Assembly (NCBI GenBank): GCA_963813415.1
Contig: CAWEYW010000001.1
Coordinates: 310,001-374,000 of the forward strand
Length of the DNA: 64,000 nt
Direction of reading: 5' to 3'
Source: CAIWHR01 sp963813415
GTDB taxonomy: Bacteria > Pseudomonadota > Gammaproteobacteria > Burkholderiales > Casimicrobiaceae
Below are positions 52,687 through 61,624 of this stretch, in pieces. Position numbers and translations under genes: made by a program. A model generated the notes under the pieces. It worked only from the letters and a program-made list of their open reading frames with translations, was not told where the DNA came from and made no database searches. Each line of letters starts with the position of its first letter. The stretch's first letter is position 1.

Positions 52687-53399
52687 CATCCGACGTCGTG
52701 TTCCTGCTCGATGTCGACAATACGCTGCTCGACAACGATCGGATCGTTGTGGACCTGAGGCACCATCTCGAGCGCGCATTCGGCCTCGACAGTGCCGATC
52801 GCTACTGGGCCATCTTCGAAGGGCTGCGCCGGGAACTCGGGTATGCCGACTATCTCGGTGCGTTGCAGCGCTATCGCTCCGACGCCGAACAGGGTGGCCC
52901 GGACGACGCGCGCCTGCTGCTGATGTCGGGTTTCCTGATCGACTACCCCTTCGCCGAGCGCCTCTTTCCGCGCGCGCTCGAGGTCATCGACCACCTCGGC
53001 AAGTTCGGTCCGACGGTGATTCTCTCCGATGGTGACGTCGTCTTTCAGCCGCGCAAGGTGCAGCGCTCGGGTTTGTGGGACGCCGTTGCCGGCCGGGTCC
53101 TGATCTACGTCCACAAGGAACGGATGCTCGACGCCGTTCAGCGCCATTATCCAGCGCGCCACTACGTCATGGTCGACGACAAATTGCGGATCCTGGCAGC
53201 GATGAAAGAGTTCTTGCAGGAGCGGCTCACGACGGTCTTCGCGCGGCAAGGTCACTACGCTTTCGATCCCGTCAACGTCGCCCGATACCCGAGCGCCGAC
53301 TGGTCCGTTGAGCGCATTGGCGATCTGGCCGGCTTCGATGTCCCAAAACTGATCACAATCGGGAGCGACCCGGTCCGCCATGCCGATGCGCGCGGATGA
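52683..53399 (+). CDS. HAD-superfamily hydrolase
   Basis: A 238-residue soluble hydrolase with the four HAD motifs: I, FLLDVDNTLLDND (nucleophile and acid Asp); II, VILSDGD; III, a Lys in QPRKVQRSG; IV, YVMVDDKLRIL. An alpha-helical cap lies between I and II. Translationally coupled to zwf (ATGA), so it likely dephosphorylates or repairs a sugar-phosphate metabolite of this pathway. Exact substrate cannot be read. Start at 52683 preferred to an ATG two codons upstream. Confidence 0.85.
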   Translation: MTSDVVFLLDVDNTLLDNDRIVVDLRHHLERAFGLDSADRYWAIFEGLRRELGYADYLGALQRYRSDAEQGGPDDARLLLMSGFLIDYPFAERLFPRALEVIDHLGKFGPTVILSDGDVVFQPRKVQRSGLWDAVAGRVLIYVHKERMLDAVQRHYPARHYVMVDDKLRILAAMKEFLQERLTTVFARQGHYAFDPVNVARYPSADWSVERIGDLAGFDVPKLITIGSDPVRHADARG

Positions 53400-53461
53400 T
53401 ATCCACTTCGATCGCACGCATGGCATCGATGTCGCACGGTAAACGCGACACAGGAGCAACG

Positions 53462-54544
53462 ATGAACCCCAACACCCGCGCGCTTCATGACCTCGGCCAG
53501 AGCCTGTGGCTCGACAACATCACCCGGGACATGCTCACGAGCGGCACGCTGGCGCGCTACATCTCCGATTTTTCGATCACGGGGTTGACCTCCAACCCGA
53601 CGATTTTCGAGCACGCGATCGGCAAGGGTGGCTTCTACGACGAGGCCATCGGCAAGCTCGCGCGCCAGGGCGCGAGCGGCGAGGACCTCTTCCTGGCGCT
53701 CGCGCTGGAGGATTTGCGGCAGGCGGCCGATCTGTTCCGACCGGCGTTCGAGGCCACGGACGGCGTCGACGGCTGGGTCTCGCTCGAGGTGTCGCCGCTC
53801 CTCGCCGACGACACGGCAAAGACGATTCTCGCCGCGGCGCGACAGCATGCAGCGGCCGCACGGCCGAATCTGTTCATCAAGATTCCCGGCACGCCGGCCG
53901 GCCTGCCGGCGATCGAGGAGTCGATCTTCGCCGGCGTGCCGATCAACGTGACCTTGCTGTTCTCGCGCGAGCAATATCTCGCTGCTGCCGAGGCATACCT
54001 GCGCGGCATCGAGCGCCGCATCGCCGCCGGTCTCGATCCGAAGGTCGCATCGGTCGCGTCGCTGTTCGTCAGCCGCTGGGACGTTGCGGTGAAGGAAGAA
54101 GTCTCGCCGCCCTTGCACAACCGTCTCGGCATCGCCATCGCCAGGCGCACCTACAAGGCGTACCGCGACCTGCTCTCCTCGCGGCGCTGGCGAGAGCTTG
54201 CACAGCGCGGCGCCCGACCACAACGAATGCTCTGGGCCAGCACCGGCACCAAGGACCCGGCCGCGCCCGACACACTCTACGTCGAGGCGCTCGCGGCCCC
54301 GGATACGATCAACACCATCCCCGACAAGACCCTGCTGGCGTTCGCCGATCATGGCAAGCTCCGTTCACCGATGCCGCCCGACAGTGGTGACGCCGAGTCG
54401 GTGCTCGAGGAATTCAGGCGCGAAGGCGTCGACGACAATGCGCTCGCCGCACGACTGCAGCGCGAAGGCACCGCCGCCTTCTCGAAGTCGTGGAACGCGC
54501 TCTTGTCGCGCATCGAAGACAAGCGTGCGCAGGTCCTCCGGTAA
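53462..54544 (+). CDS. tal: transaldolase
   Basis: A 360-residue Schiff-base aldolase of the pentose phosphate pathway. It has TGLTSNPTIFEHAI near the N-terminus, the catalytic Lys strand NLFIKIPGTPAGLPAIEE, NVTLLFSREQYLAAAEAY, and ASVASLFVSRWD. Length and pattern fit the longer (TalA-like/Tal-PGI N-terminal) class found in cyanobacteria and betaproteobacteria. CAGGAG precedes the start. It is separated by 62 bp from the HAD gene and 54 bp from pgm. Confidence 0.93.
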   Translation: MNPNTRALHDLGQSLWLDNITRDMLTSGTLARYISDFSITGLTSNPTIFEHAIGKGGFYDEAIGKLARQGASGEDLFLALALEDLRQAADLFRPAFEATDGVDGWVSLEVSPLLADDTAKTILAAARQHAAAARPNLFIKIPGTPAGLPAIEESIFAGVPINVTLLFSREQYLAAAEAYLRGIERRIAAGLDPKVASVASLFVSRWDVAVKEEVSPPLHNRLGIAIARRTYKAYRDLLSSRRWRELAQRGARPQRMLWASTGTKDPAAPDTLYVEALAAPDTINTIPDKTLLAFADHGKLRSPMPPDSGDAESVLEEFRREGVDDNALAARLQREGTAAFSKSWNALLSRIEDKRAQVLR

Positions 54545-54598
54545 CCATCGGATGCGGTCGCAGATCACCTTTGTATCCGGCCCTTTCACGGCACTGAT

Positions 54599-56275
54599 AT
54601 GACCACCAGAATCAGCCCCCTCGCCGGCAAGCCTGCACCACCGTCATTGCTGGTCGATGTGCCAAGGCTCGTCACTGCCTATTACACCGAGGTTCCCGAT
54701 CCCTCCGTGCCCGCGCAGCGCGTCGCGTTCGGCACCTCGGGACACCGCGGCTCGTCCTTCGAGCTCTCGTTCAACGAATGGCATGTACTGGCAATCACGC
54801 AGGCGATTTGCCAATACCGCAAGGCCCACGACATTGGCGGACCGCTCTTTCTCGGCATCGACACCCATGCACTGTCGCAGCCGGCGTGCGCCAGCGCACT
54901 CGAAGTGCTGGCCGCCAACGGCGTCGACGTAGTGCTGGCGATGCACGACGAGTACACACCGACGCCTGCAATCTCGCACGCTATCCTGACGCACAACCGC
55001 GACCGCACTTCCGGGCTCGCCGACGGCATCGTCGTGACGCCGTCGCACAATCCGCCCGACAGCGGGGGCTTCAAGTACAACCCGCCGAACGGCGGTCCCG
55101 CCGGCGAGGACATCACCGGCTGGATCGAGGCCGCGGCCAACCGCTTTCTCGAAAACGCTCTGGATGGCGTCAGGCGCGTCACGCACGCACGGGCGCTACA
55201 GGCAGCGACGACGCATCGCCGCGACTTTCTCGATGCCTACGTTGGCGATCTCGGCAGCGTCATCGACATGGGCGCGATCCGCGACGCGAAGATCCGCATC
55301 GGTGTAGATCCGCTTGGCGGCGCCGGGGTGCACTACTGGGCGCGCATCGCCGAGCGCTACCAGCTGGACCTGACCGTCGTCAGCGACGAGGTGGACCCGA
55401 CGTTTCGCTTCATGACGCTGGACTGGGACGGGCGGATCCGCATGGATCCTTCATCGCCCTACGCGATGCAGCGCCTGCTCGACCTCCAGGACCGCTTCGA
55501 CATCGCGTTCGCCTGCGACACCGACCATGACCGCCATGGCATCGTCACCGCGAAGCACGGCTTGCTGCCACCGAACCACTATCTCTCGGTGGCGATCGAC
55601 TACCTGTTCGCGCATCGTCCGCAATGGAGCGTGAAGGCCGCAGTCGGCAAGACGGTCGTCAGCACGCGCCTCATCGACATGGTGACCGCGCGACTCGGGC
55701 GCACGCTGTACGAAGTCCCGGTCGGATTCAAATGGTTCGCCACAGGCCTCCTGGACGGTTCGCTCGGTTTCGGCGGCGAGGAAAGCGCCGGCGCGACCTT
55801 CCTGCGCCGCGACGGATCGGTCTGGACGACCGACAAGGACGGCATCGTCCCGGCGCTCTTGTCGGCCGAGATTACCGCGCGCCGCGGACGCGATCCCGGC
55901 ACGTTGTACAACGAGCTCGCGCAGGAGTTCGGCAACCCGGTCGCCGACCGCGTCGAGGCGCCCGCGACGCCACAACAAAAGAAGCAACTCGCGGCACTCG
56001 CACCGCAGCAAATCAAGGCGACCGAGCTCGCCGGCGAGAAGATCGCGAGCATTCTCAGCAATGCGCCGGGCAACGGGGCGCCGATCGGCGGCATCAAGGT
56101 GATCGCGGCAAGCGGCTGGTTCGCTGCACGTCCCTCGGGCACCGAAGACATCTACAAGATCTACGCCGAGAGTTTCGGCGGTACTGATCACTTGCAGCAC
56201 ATCCTGGCCGAAGCGCAGGCGATCGTCGACCGGGCGATCGCGTCGCCGCCGTCCGCTGAGCACGGGCAAGGCTGA
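54599..56275 (+). CDS. pgm: alpha-D-glucose-phosphate-specific phosphoglucomutase
   Basis: A 558-residue mutase interconverting glucose 1-phosphate and glucose 6-phosphate. Signatures are VAFGTSGHRGSSFELSFNE, the phosphoserine loop VVTPSHNPPDSGG (Ser149), the metal loop CDTDHDRHG, the sugar loop GFGGEESAG, and the phosphate-binding ARPSGTED near the C-terminus. Length matches E. coli Pgm (546). It joins the glucose 1-phosphate expected from the GH94 enzyme to the Zwf/Gnd steps encoded in the same operon. Confidence 0.95.
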   Translation: MTTRISPLAGKPAPPSLLVDVPRLVTAYYTEVPDPSVPAQRVAFGTSGHRGSSFELSFNEWHVLAITQAICQYRKAHDIGGPLFLGIDTHALSQPACASALEVLAANGVDVVLAMHDEYTPTPAISHAILTHNRDRTSGLADGIVVTPSHNPPDSGGFKYNPPNGGPAGEDITGWIEAAANRFLENALDGVRRVTHARALQAATTHRRDFLDAYVGDLGSVIDMGAIRDAKIRIGVDPLGGAGVHYWARIAERYQLDLTVVSDEVDPTFRFMTLDWDGRIRMDPSSPYAMQRLLDLQDRFDIAFACDTDHDRHGIVTAKHGLLPPNHYLSVAIDYLFAHRPQWSVKAAVGKTVVSTRLIDMVTARLGRTLYEVPVGFKWFATGLLDGSLGFGGEESAGATFLRRDGSVWTTDKDGIVPALLSAEITARRGRDPGTLYNELAQEFGNPVADRVEAPATPQQKKQLAALAPQQIKATELAGEKIASILSNAPGNGAPIGGIKVIAASGWFAARPSGTEDIYKIYAESFGGTDHLQHILAEAQAIVDRAIASPPSAEHGQG

Positions 56276-56291
56276 TAGGCGGTAATCGCAC

Positions 56292-57653
56292 GTGGCCGGC
56301 CGTCTCCAGCCCGACCGTCTGCCCGAGGGGGATCGGGCCGGCATTGCACCGAGTGCTTCGCCAGGGCTACCCGCACTGGAGACATCCGACGAGGCGCTGC
56401 TCGACCGTCTGCAACGAGCCGCGTTCGACTATTTCCTGCACACCGGCAATCCGCACAACGGGTTGATCGCCGACACCACGCGCGACGGTGCGCCGTCGAG
56501 CATCGCGGTGGTCGGCTTCGCGTTGTCGGCGTATCCCGTCGGCGTGGAACACGGTTGGATCGAACGCGCCGACGCGGTCCAGCGCACGCTCGTGGCCTTG
56601 CGTTTTTTCATGAGCAGTGACCAGTCCGGCGGACCGGACGCCACCGGCTACCGAGGCTACTACTTCCACTTTCTGGACATGCGCAGCGGAACGCGCGTCT
56701 GGCTCTCCGAGCTGTCGCTGATCGACACCGCGTTCCTGATCGCCGGCGCGCTGACCGCGGCGATGTATTTCACCGCCGACACGCCAGCCGAGACCGAGCT
56801 GCGGCGCCTCGCCGACGCGCTCTACCGCCGCGTCGACTGGCGTTGGGCGCAGCGCGACAGCTCGGCCTTGATGCACGGCTGGAAACCCGAGTGCGGCTTC
56901 CTCCATTACGGCTGGGAAGGCTACAGCGAGGCGATCCTGCTTTACGTGCTGGGACTTGGCTCGCCGACGCATCCGCTCACTTCAGAAAGCTTTCGCGCCT
57001 GGACCGTGACCTACCAGTGGGAGAACCTTTACGGCTACGACTTCCTCTATGCCGGACCGCTGTTCATCCATCAGTTTTCGCACGCGTGGATCGATTTTCG
57101 CGGCATCCAGGACGCATTCATGCGCGAAAAAGGCTGCGACTATTTCGAGAACAGCCGCCGCGCAAGCTACGTTCAGCGCGAGTATGCGATACGCAACCCG
57201 CGCGGCTTCACGGGCTACGCCGCCGACTGCTGGGGACTCTCGGCGGGCGACGGCCCAAGCGCCGAGCCCCGACTGATCGCCGGGCGCCGGCAGGCGTTCT
57301 CCGGCTACGCCGCGCGCGGCGTTCCGTACGGACCCGACGACGGCACCATCGCCGGCGCATCGGTCCTCTCCTCGCTGGTGTTTGCACCGGAGATCGCGCT
57401 GCCTGCATTGCGCAGCATGATGGCGCGTGGAGACAATGCCGACGAATTCGTTCGCGCCAGCGGCTTCAACGCAACCGTCAGTGAAGCCGGGCCGAAGGGC
57501 TGGATTTCGGAAGGACACTTCGGTCTCGACCAGGGAATGATCGTGCTGATGATCGAGAACTACCGCTCCGGATTACTGTGGCGGTTGAGCCGGGACAACC
57601 CCTGGATCCGGGTCGGTCTGCGCCGTGCGGGATTCCGCGGCGGCTGGCTATAG
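56292..57653 (+). CDS. PF10091-type glycoside hydrolase (GH144/GH189-like)
   Basis: A 453-residue (alpha/alpha)6-type protein with EALLDRLQRAAFDYFLHTGN, GLIADTTRDGAPSSIAVVGF, LMHGWKPECGFLHYGWEGYS, FTGYAADCWGLSAGDGP, and FNATVSEAGPKGWISEGHFG, the marks of the PF10091 family. Relatives are endo-beta-1,2-glucanases (GH144) and the cyclising middle domain of cyclic beta-1,2-glucan synthases. No signal peptide, so it acts in the cytoplasm beside the GH94 enzyme. GTG start 16 bp after pgm. Activity inferred. Confidence 0.85.
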   Translation: MAGRLQPDRLPEGDRAGIAPSASPGLPALETSDEALLDRLQRAAFDYFLHTGNPHNGLIADTTRDGAPSSIAVVGFALSAYPVGVEHGWIERADAVQRTLVALRFFMSSDQSGGPDATGYRGYYFHFLDMRSGTRVWLSELSLIDTAFLIAGALTAAMYFTADTPAETELRRLADALYRRVDWRWAQRDSSALMHGWKPECGFLHYGWEGYSEAILLYVLGLGSPTHPLTSESFRAWTVTYQWENLYGYDFLYAGPLFIHQFSHAWIDFRGIQDAFMREKGCDYFENSRRASYVQREYAIRNPRGFTGYAADCWGLSAGDGPSAEPRLIAGRRQAFSGYAARGVPYGPDDGTIAGASVLSSLVFAPEIALPALRSMMARGDNADEFVRASGFNATVSEAGPKGWISEGHFGLDQGMIVLMIENYRSGLLWRLSRDNPWIRVGLRRAGFRGGWL

Positions 57654-57678
57654 GCGCGCGTCGCAGCGCCCACGCGTC

Positions 57679-59202
57679 ATGCTGCAAGTGCATGCCCCCC
57701 TCGTGCGCCCCGGCGCGGGTCCTCACGATCGCGAGCTCTGCGACAACGCTCGCCCGCCGGGTTGGTGCAATCCCCAACCGCGCGACCCGTACCACCTGCT
57801 CGTGATCGGGGCTGGGCCCGCAGGATTGGTGGCGGCGCGGGGTGCCGCCGCACTCGGGGCGACGGTCGCCCTGGTCGAATCCCACCTGCTGGGCGGCGAT
57901 TGCCTCAACTACGGCTGCGTGCCGTCCAAGACCATCATCCGCACCTCGCGCCTCTACGCCGAGATGCGCAACGCGGCGAACTTCGGCGCCCGGCCGCCGG
58001 ACGACATCCAGGTCGATTTCCCGATGGCCATGGAGCGCATGCGCCGCATCCGCACGCGCATCAGCCGGGTCGATTCGGCAGCGCGCCTCGCGGCCGACGG
58101 AATCGACGTATTCTTCGGCACGGCACGCTTCACCAGTGGCGACACCGTCGACATCGACGGCACCCGCCTGCGCTTCAAGAAGGCAATGATCGCGACCGGA
58201 TCACGCTCGATGATCCCGTCGATTCCGGGCTTGGCGGAAGCCGGGTACCTGAACAACGAGACGGTTTTCGACCTGACGGTGTTGCCGACGAGCCTGCTCG
58301 TCATCGGTGGCGGGCCGGTCGGCTGCGAGCTGGCACAGGCCTTTGCCCGCTTCGGCTCGCGCACCGTGATCGCCCACGACGAGCCGCTCTTCCTGCCAAA
58401 GGAAGAACGCGATGCGGCGCAGATGGTATCCGATGCGCTGGCGCGCGACGGCGTGGAAATCCACCTCAACACCACCGTCGTCAGCGTGCGCGTCGAAGGC
58501 GGCAGGAAGTATGTCGAAACACTCAACGACGGCAATGGGACGACGATCGCCGTCGACCACATCTTGACCGGCATCGGCCGGGTCCCGGCCGTCCTTGGGT
58601 TGGACCTCGAACGTGCCGGCGTCGCCTACGATGGCGTTGCCGGCATCCACGTCGATGATTTCCTGCGTACCACCAACCAGCGCATCTACGCGGCGGGGGA
58701 CGTCTGCCTCGAGCACAGGTTCACCGATACCGCCGACGCATCGGCCAAAATCGTGGTGCAGAACGCGCTCCTCCGTGGTCGCGAACGGGTGAGTGCCTTG
58801 ACGATTCCGTGGTGCACCTACACGGACCCGGAAATCGCCCACGTCGGCATCTACGTCAAGGAGGCCCGCGAACGCGGCATACCGGTGAAGACCTTCACGG
58901 TGCCGATGCACGACGTCGATCGCGCCGTGGCCGACGGAGAGGAAGACGGGTTCGTGAAGATCCACATTCGCGAAGGAACCGATACGATCCTCGGCGCGAC
59001 CGTGGTGGCGCGTCACGCCGGCGAAATGATCAACGGCATCTCGCTGGCCATGGTCGCCGGCATCGGCTTACGCACCGTCGCGCGTGTCATCCACACCTAT
59101 CCGACACAGGCCGAAGCGATCAAGCAGGCAGCGGATGCCTACATGGGTACGCGGCGGTCGTCGTTCCGCAGATGGCTGTTGCGCAAATGGGTCAACCGGT
59201 GA
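57679..59202 (+). CDS. MerA-like FAD-dependent pyridine nucleotide-disulfide oxidoreductase
   Basis: A 507-residue flavoprotein. FAD-binding VIGAGPAGLVAARGAAALGA, redox-active GGDCLNYGCVPSK (Cys75, Cys80), NAD(P)-binding VIGGGPVGCELAQAFARFGS, and the dimer-interface HTYPTQAEAIKQAAD are present. The N-terminal HMA domain and C-terminal vicinal cysteines of mercuric reductase are missing, so it is not a true MerA. It may be a soluble transhydrogenase-like or thiol oxidoreductase that balances NAD(P)H from the operon. The start is uncertain: in-frame 57625 overlaps the previous gene. Confidence 0.88.
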   Translation: MLQVHAPLVRPGAGPHDRELCDNARPPGWCNPQPRDPYHLLVIGAGPAGLVAARGAAALGATVALVESHLLGGDCLNYGCVPSKTIIRTSRLYAEMRNAANFGARPPDDIQVDFPMAMERMRRIRTRISRVDSAARLAADGIDVFFGTARFTSGDTVDIDGTRLRFKKAMIATGSRSMIPSIPGLAEAGYLNNETVFDLTVLPTSLLVIGGGPVGCELAQAFARFGSRTVIAHDEPLFLPKEERDAAQMVSDALARDGVEIHLNTTVVSVRVEGGRKYVETLNDGNGTTIAVDHILTGIGRVPAVLGLDLERAGVAYDGVAGIHVDDFLRTTNQRIYAAGDVCLEHRFTDTADASAKIVVQNALLRGRERVSALTIPWCTYTDPEIAHVGIYVKEARERGIPVKTFTVPMHDVDRAVADGEEDGFVKIHIREGTDTILGATVVARHAGEMINGISLAMVAGIGLRTVARVIHTYPTQAEAIKQAADAYMGTRRSSFRRWLLRKWVNR

Positions 59203-59297
59203 GCGGCGGCAAGGACCGCCAAGGACGATTCGGTCATCGTTCCCGGTGCGATCGCCGATTGGCGCATATCTTGAATCAGCCTGGAGCGTGACAAGGA

Positions 59298-59750
59298 ATG
59301 AATACGAAGCTTGTCAGCAGCATCGATGCCGTAACGCATTTGCGATTGATGACAACCAGCGTCGATACGTCGCTCGTGAACGTCGCAAGATTGCTCTCGG
59401 ACACGCAAGTCAGCCTTGTTGTCGTCTGTGATTCCGCGGGTGTGATGGTGGGTGTCATGACCAAGACCGATATCGTCAGGCAGATCGGGCGTTGTCGGGG
59501 AAGCGCCTGCTCGACCGCCGTCGCTGACGTGATGACCCGGGATGTCGTCTACTGCCGCCCGACTGACTGCCTGCCCGAGGTCTTGTCGACGATGCAGAAG
59601 TGCGGCTTCGTGCACATCCCCGTCGTCGACGAGGATTCCAAACCATTGGGGGTCGTCAATGCGCGAGATGCGCTACGAGCGCTGATGGCGGAAGGAGAGT
59701 ATGAAGCCTCGCTTCTGCAGAACTATGTAATGGGCATCGGCTACCAGTGA
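59298..59750 (+). CDS. tandem CBS-domain protein
   Basis: A 150-residue protein consisting of two CBS domains: residues 1-60 ending VGVMTKTDIVRQIGR, and 72-135, VADVMTRDVVYCRPTDCLPE...PLGVVNARDALRALM. It probably senses adenine nucleotides and regulates a partner. AGGA is immediately before the ATG. It lies 95 bp after the flavoprotein gene and may be the end of that operon. Confidence 0.9.
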   Translation: MNTKLVSSIDAVTHLRLMTTSVDTSLVNVARLLSDTQVSLVVVCDSAGVMVGVMTKTDIVRQIGRCRGSACSTAVADVMTRDVVYCRPTDCLPEVLSTMQKCGFVHIPVVDEDSKPLGVVNARDALRALMAEGEYEASLLQNYVMGIGYQ

Positions 59751-59809
59751 GGATTGGGACGCAGCGAGCGGATGGAGACAAACATATTATCCAACCGGGA
59801 GTGTGAGAG

Positions 59810-60202
59810 ATGATCGTCACCAAGCGAGCCTACGAGCCAGCGGCGGCATCGGACGGCTTTCGCGTATTGATCGACCGGCTCTGGCCGCGCGGTGTGTCGA
59901 AGGCGAAGGCGCACCTCGACGCATGGGAGAAGGACATCGCGCCATCTCGCGAACTGCGCGAATGGTACGGCCACGATCCCGCCAAGTGGCCGGAATTTCG
60001 GCGGCGATATACCCTGGAACTGCGTGCACCCGGCGCCAAAGGAGTACTCGACGATCTGGTGCGACGGGCGAAGCGGGGCCGCGTGACGCTCGTGTATGCG
60101 TCGAAGGCGGCAGACATCAGCGATGTCGCGGTGCTCGAGCAATTGCTCAAGCGCCGCACTCGGTCGCCTCGCCCTCGCCCGACGCGAGATCGCGAGGTCT
60201 AG
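59810..60202 (+). CDS. DUF488 protein
   Basis: A 130-residue cytoplasmic protein with the DUF488 signature: RVLIDRLWPRGVSKAKAHLD, WEKDIAPSRELREWYGHDPA, and VTLVYASKAADISDVAVLEQ. Function unknown. A GTGTGAGAGATG context gives a GAGAG-like ribosome binding site. It ends with 4 bp overlap of the convergent gene at 60199. Confidence 0.9.
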   Translation: MIVTKRAYEPAAASDGFRVLIDRLWPRGVSKAKAHLDAWEKDIAPSRELREWYGHDPAKWPEFRRRYTLELRAPGAKGVLDDLVRRAKRGRVTLVYASKAADISDVAVLEQLLKRRTRSPRPRPTRDREV

Positions 60203-60420
60203 CTCGAATGCGGTGGGCCGCTCGTATGACCGGCGAGCGTCGCGCCGCCCTCATTCTCCCAGCGCTCCGTTGCACGCCGGTAAGCCTTTCTGTCTCGAAC
60301 CGAGGACTGCTCGACCGAAAGATCAGCGGGCGCCACCAGACGTCCATACAAGTAGCGCAGGGCCTGCCAGCCCACCACGGCCGCGCTCGTGTAGAAGAGC
60401 ACCTTGATCGCCTTGTTCAT
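60199..60420 (-). CDS. small single-pass membrane protein
   Basis: A 73-residue protein with one N-terminal transmembrane helix (KAIKVLFYTSAAVVGWQALR) followed by a charged soluble tail (SVRDRKAYRRATERWENEGG). No family recognised. It is convergent with the DUF488 gene and just downstream of sdhB on the same strand. Confidence 0.5.
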   Translation of the reverse strand: MNKAIKVLFYTSAAVVGWQALRYLYGRLVAPADLSVEQSSVRDRKAYRRATERWENEGGATLAGHTSGPPHSS

Positions 60421-60501
60421 TGCGTGTACGTCATCGGTTGCGCTTGTTGGCGGCTGTCCAGCGCCATCTTCATATCTTCAGTTCTATCTGATCGTTGGTC
60501 T

Positions 60502-61245
60502 TCATCTGATCGTCGGTACCTGATGCAGGGCCAGTCCACCGCCATGGTTGCCAACCTTCGACATCCGCAGTCTGATCTTCTCGATGGCTCGGGAGGGCGA
60601 TAGACCCATGGGACAAACCTCGGTGCAGTTCATGATCGTGCGGCAACGGAATAGCCGGTACGGATCGTTGTTCAAGTCATCCAGGCGTTCCTGGGTTGCT
60701 CGATCGCGGCTGTCGCTGATGAACCGATAGGCCTGTATCAGACCTGCCGGACCAACGAACTTGTCCGGGTTCCACCACGACGAAGGGCACTGGCTGGTGC
60801 AACATGCACACATGATGCATTCGTAGGCGCCATCGAGCTTGTCGCGGTCCTCCGGCGATTGCAGGCGCTCCTTTTCGGGTGCCGGTTCGTCGTTGACGAG
60901 ATAGGGCTTGATCGAGTGATACTGGTTCCAGAATCGGGTCATGTCGACCACCAGGTCGCGAATGACCGGAAAGCTCGGTAAAGGCCGCAACTCGACCGGT
61001 TCTCTCAGCTCCCGGACGCGGGTAACGCACGCCAGTCCGTTGCGCCCGTTGATGTTCAGGGCATCGGAGCCACACACCCCCTCGCGGCACGATTTTCTGA
61101 TGGCGAGAGAATCATCCTGAACATCTCTGATGCGCAGAATGACATCCAGGAGCATTCGGTCGGTCGGCTTCAGTTCGATCTGGAAATCCTGCATGTACGG
61201 CTTCTCATCGCGCTCGGGGTTGTAGCGGAAAATCGAGAAATGCAT
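60502..61245 (-). CDS. sdhB: succinate dehydrogenase iron-sulfur subunit
   Basis: A 247-residue SdhB carrying electrons from succinate oxidation to quinone. The [2Fe-2S] ligands are in SCREGVCGSDALNINGRNGL, the [4Fe-4S] ligands in CIMCACCTSQCPS, and the [3Fe-4S]/[4Fe-4S] ligands in CRTIMNCTEVCPMGL. The C-terminus is about 12 residues longer than usual. AGGAGG precedes the ATG at 61245. It follows sdhD by only 40 bp; the expected flavoprotein gene sdhA is missing from this position. Confidence 0.94.
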   Translation of the reverse strand: MHFSIFRYNPERDEKPYMQDFQIELKPTDRMLLDVILRIRDVQDDSLAIRKSCREGVCGSDALNINGRNGLACVTRVRELREPVELRPLPSFPVIRDLVVDMTRFWNQYHSIKPYLVNDEPAPEKERLQSPEDRDKLDGAYECIMCACCTSQCPSSWWNPDKFVGPAGLIQAYRFISDSRDRATQERLDDLNNDPYRLFRCRTIMNCTEVCPMGLSPSRAIEKIRLRMSKVGNHGGGLALHQVPTIR

Positions 61246-61285
61246 GCTGGCCTCCTGGCGCGTTGCCTGTGATCGAGAGCCGCGG

Positions 61286-61624
61286 CTAGCCGTGGCGCAC
61301 CCACAAAATTCGCACAACCCACGCTCCCATTGCCGTCAGGCCAAAGCCAACCAGCACGAGCAGGCCAACGCGAAAGGCAATGAGGTGAACGTAGTCCAGG
61401 ATTACATCGCGGACGCCAACCCAGGCATGCGCCATTAGGGCAGCGAAAAAACAACCGGTGGCGATGCTGACGCTTGAGCTCATCATCCAGCCATCCCATG
61501 CCGCGTAGGAATGTGGCGCATCGACAACGAGATGACCCAAGAAAAATACAATGAACAAGAGCATGTAGACTGCGGTTACTCGTTGCACCAACCAGGCGAG
61601 CAGTCCCGTGAATGCATTTCTCAC
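61286..61624 (-). CDS. sdhD: succinate dehydrogenase membrane anchor subunit
   Basis: A 112-residue membrane subunit with three helices: LAWLVQRVTAVYMLLFIVFF, the heme/quinone-side helix FFAALMAHAWVGVRDVILDY, and VGLLVLVGFGLTAMGAWVVR. It starts with GTG inside the sdhC stop (GTGA overlap), so the two anchors are coupled. With SdhC it binds heme b and ubiquinone. Confidence 0.9.
   Translation of the reverse strand: MRNAFTGLLAWLVQRVTAVYMLLFIVFFLGHLVVDAPHSYAAWDGWMMSSSVSIATGCFFAALMAHAWVGVRDVILDYVHLIAFRVGLLVLVGFGLTAMGAWVVRILWVRHG

Noticed and set aside
57679..59202. Mercuric reductase (merA)
   Set aside because: It shares the CxxxxC flavoprotein core but lacks the HMA domain and the C-terminal vicinal cysteines, and no mer genes are nearby.
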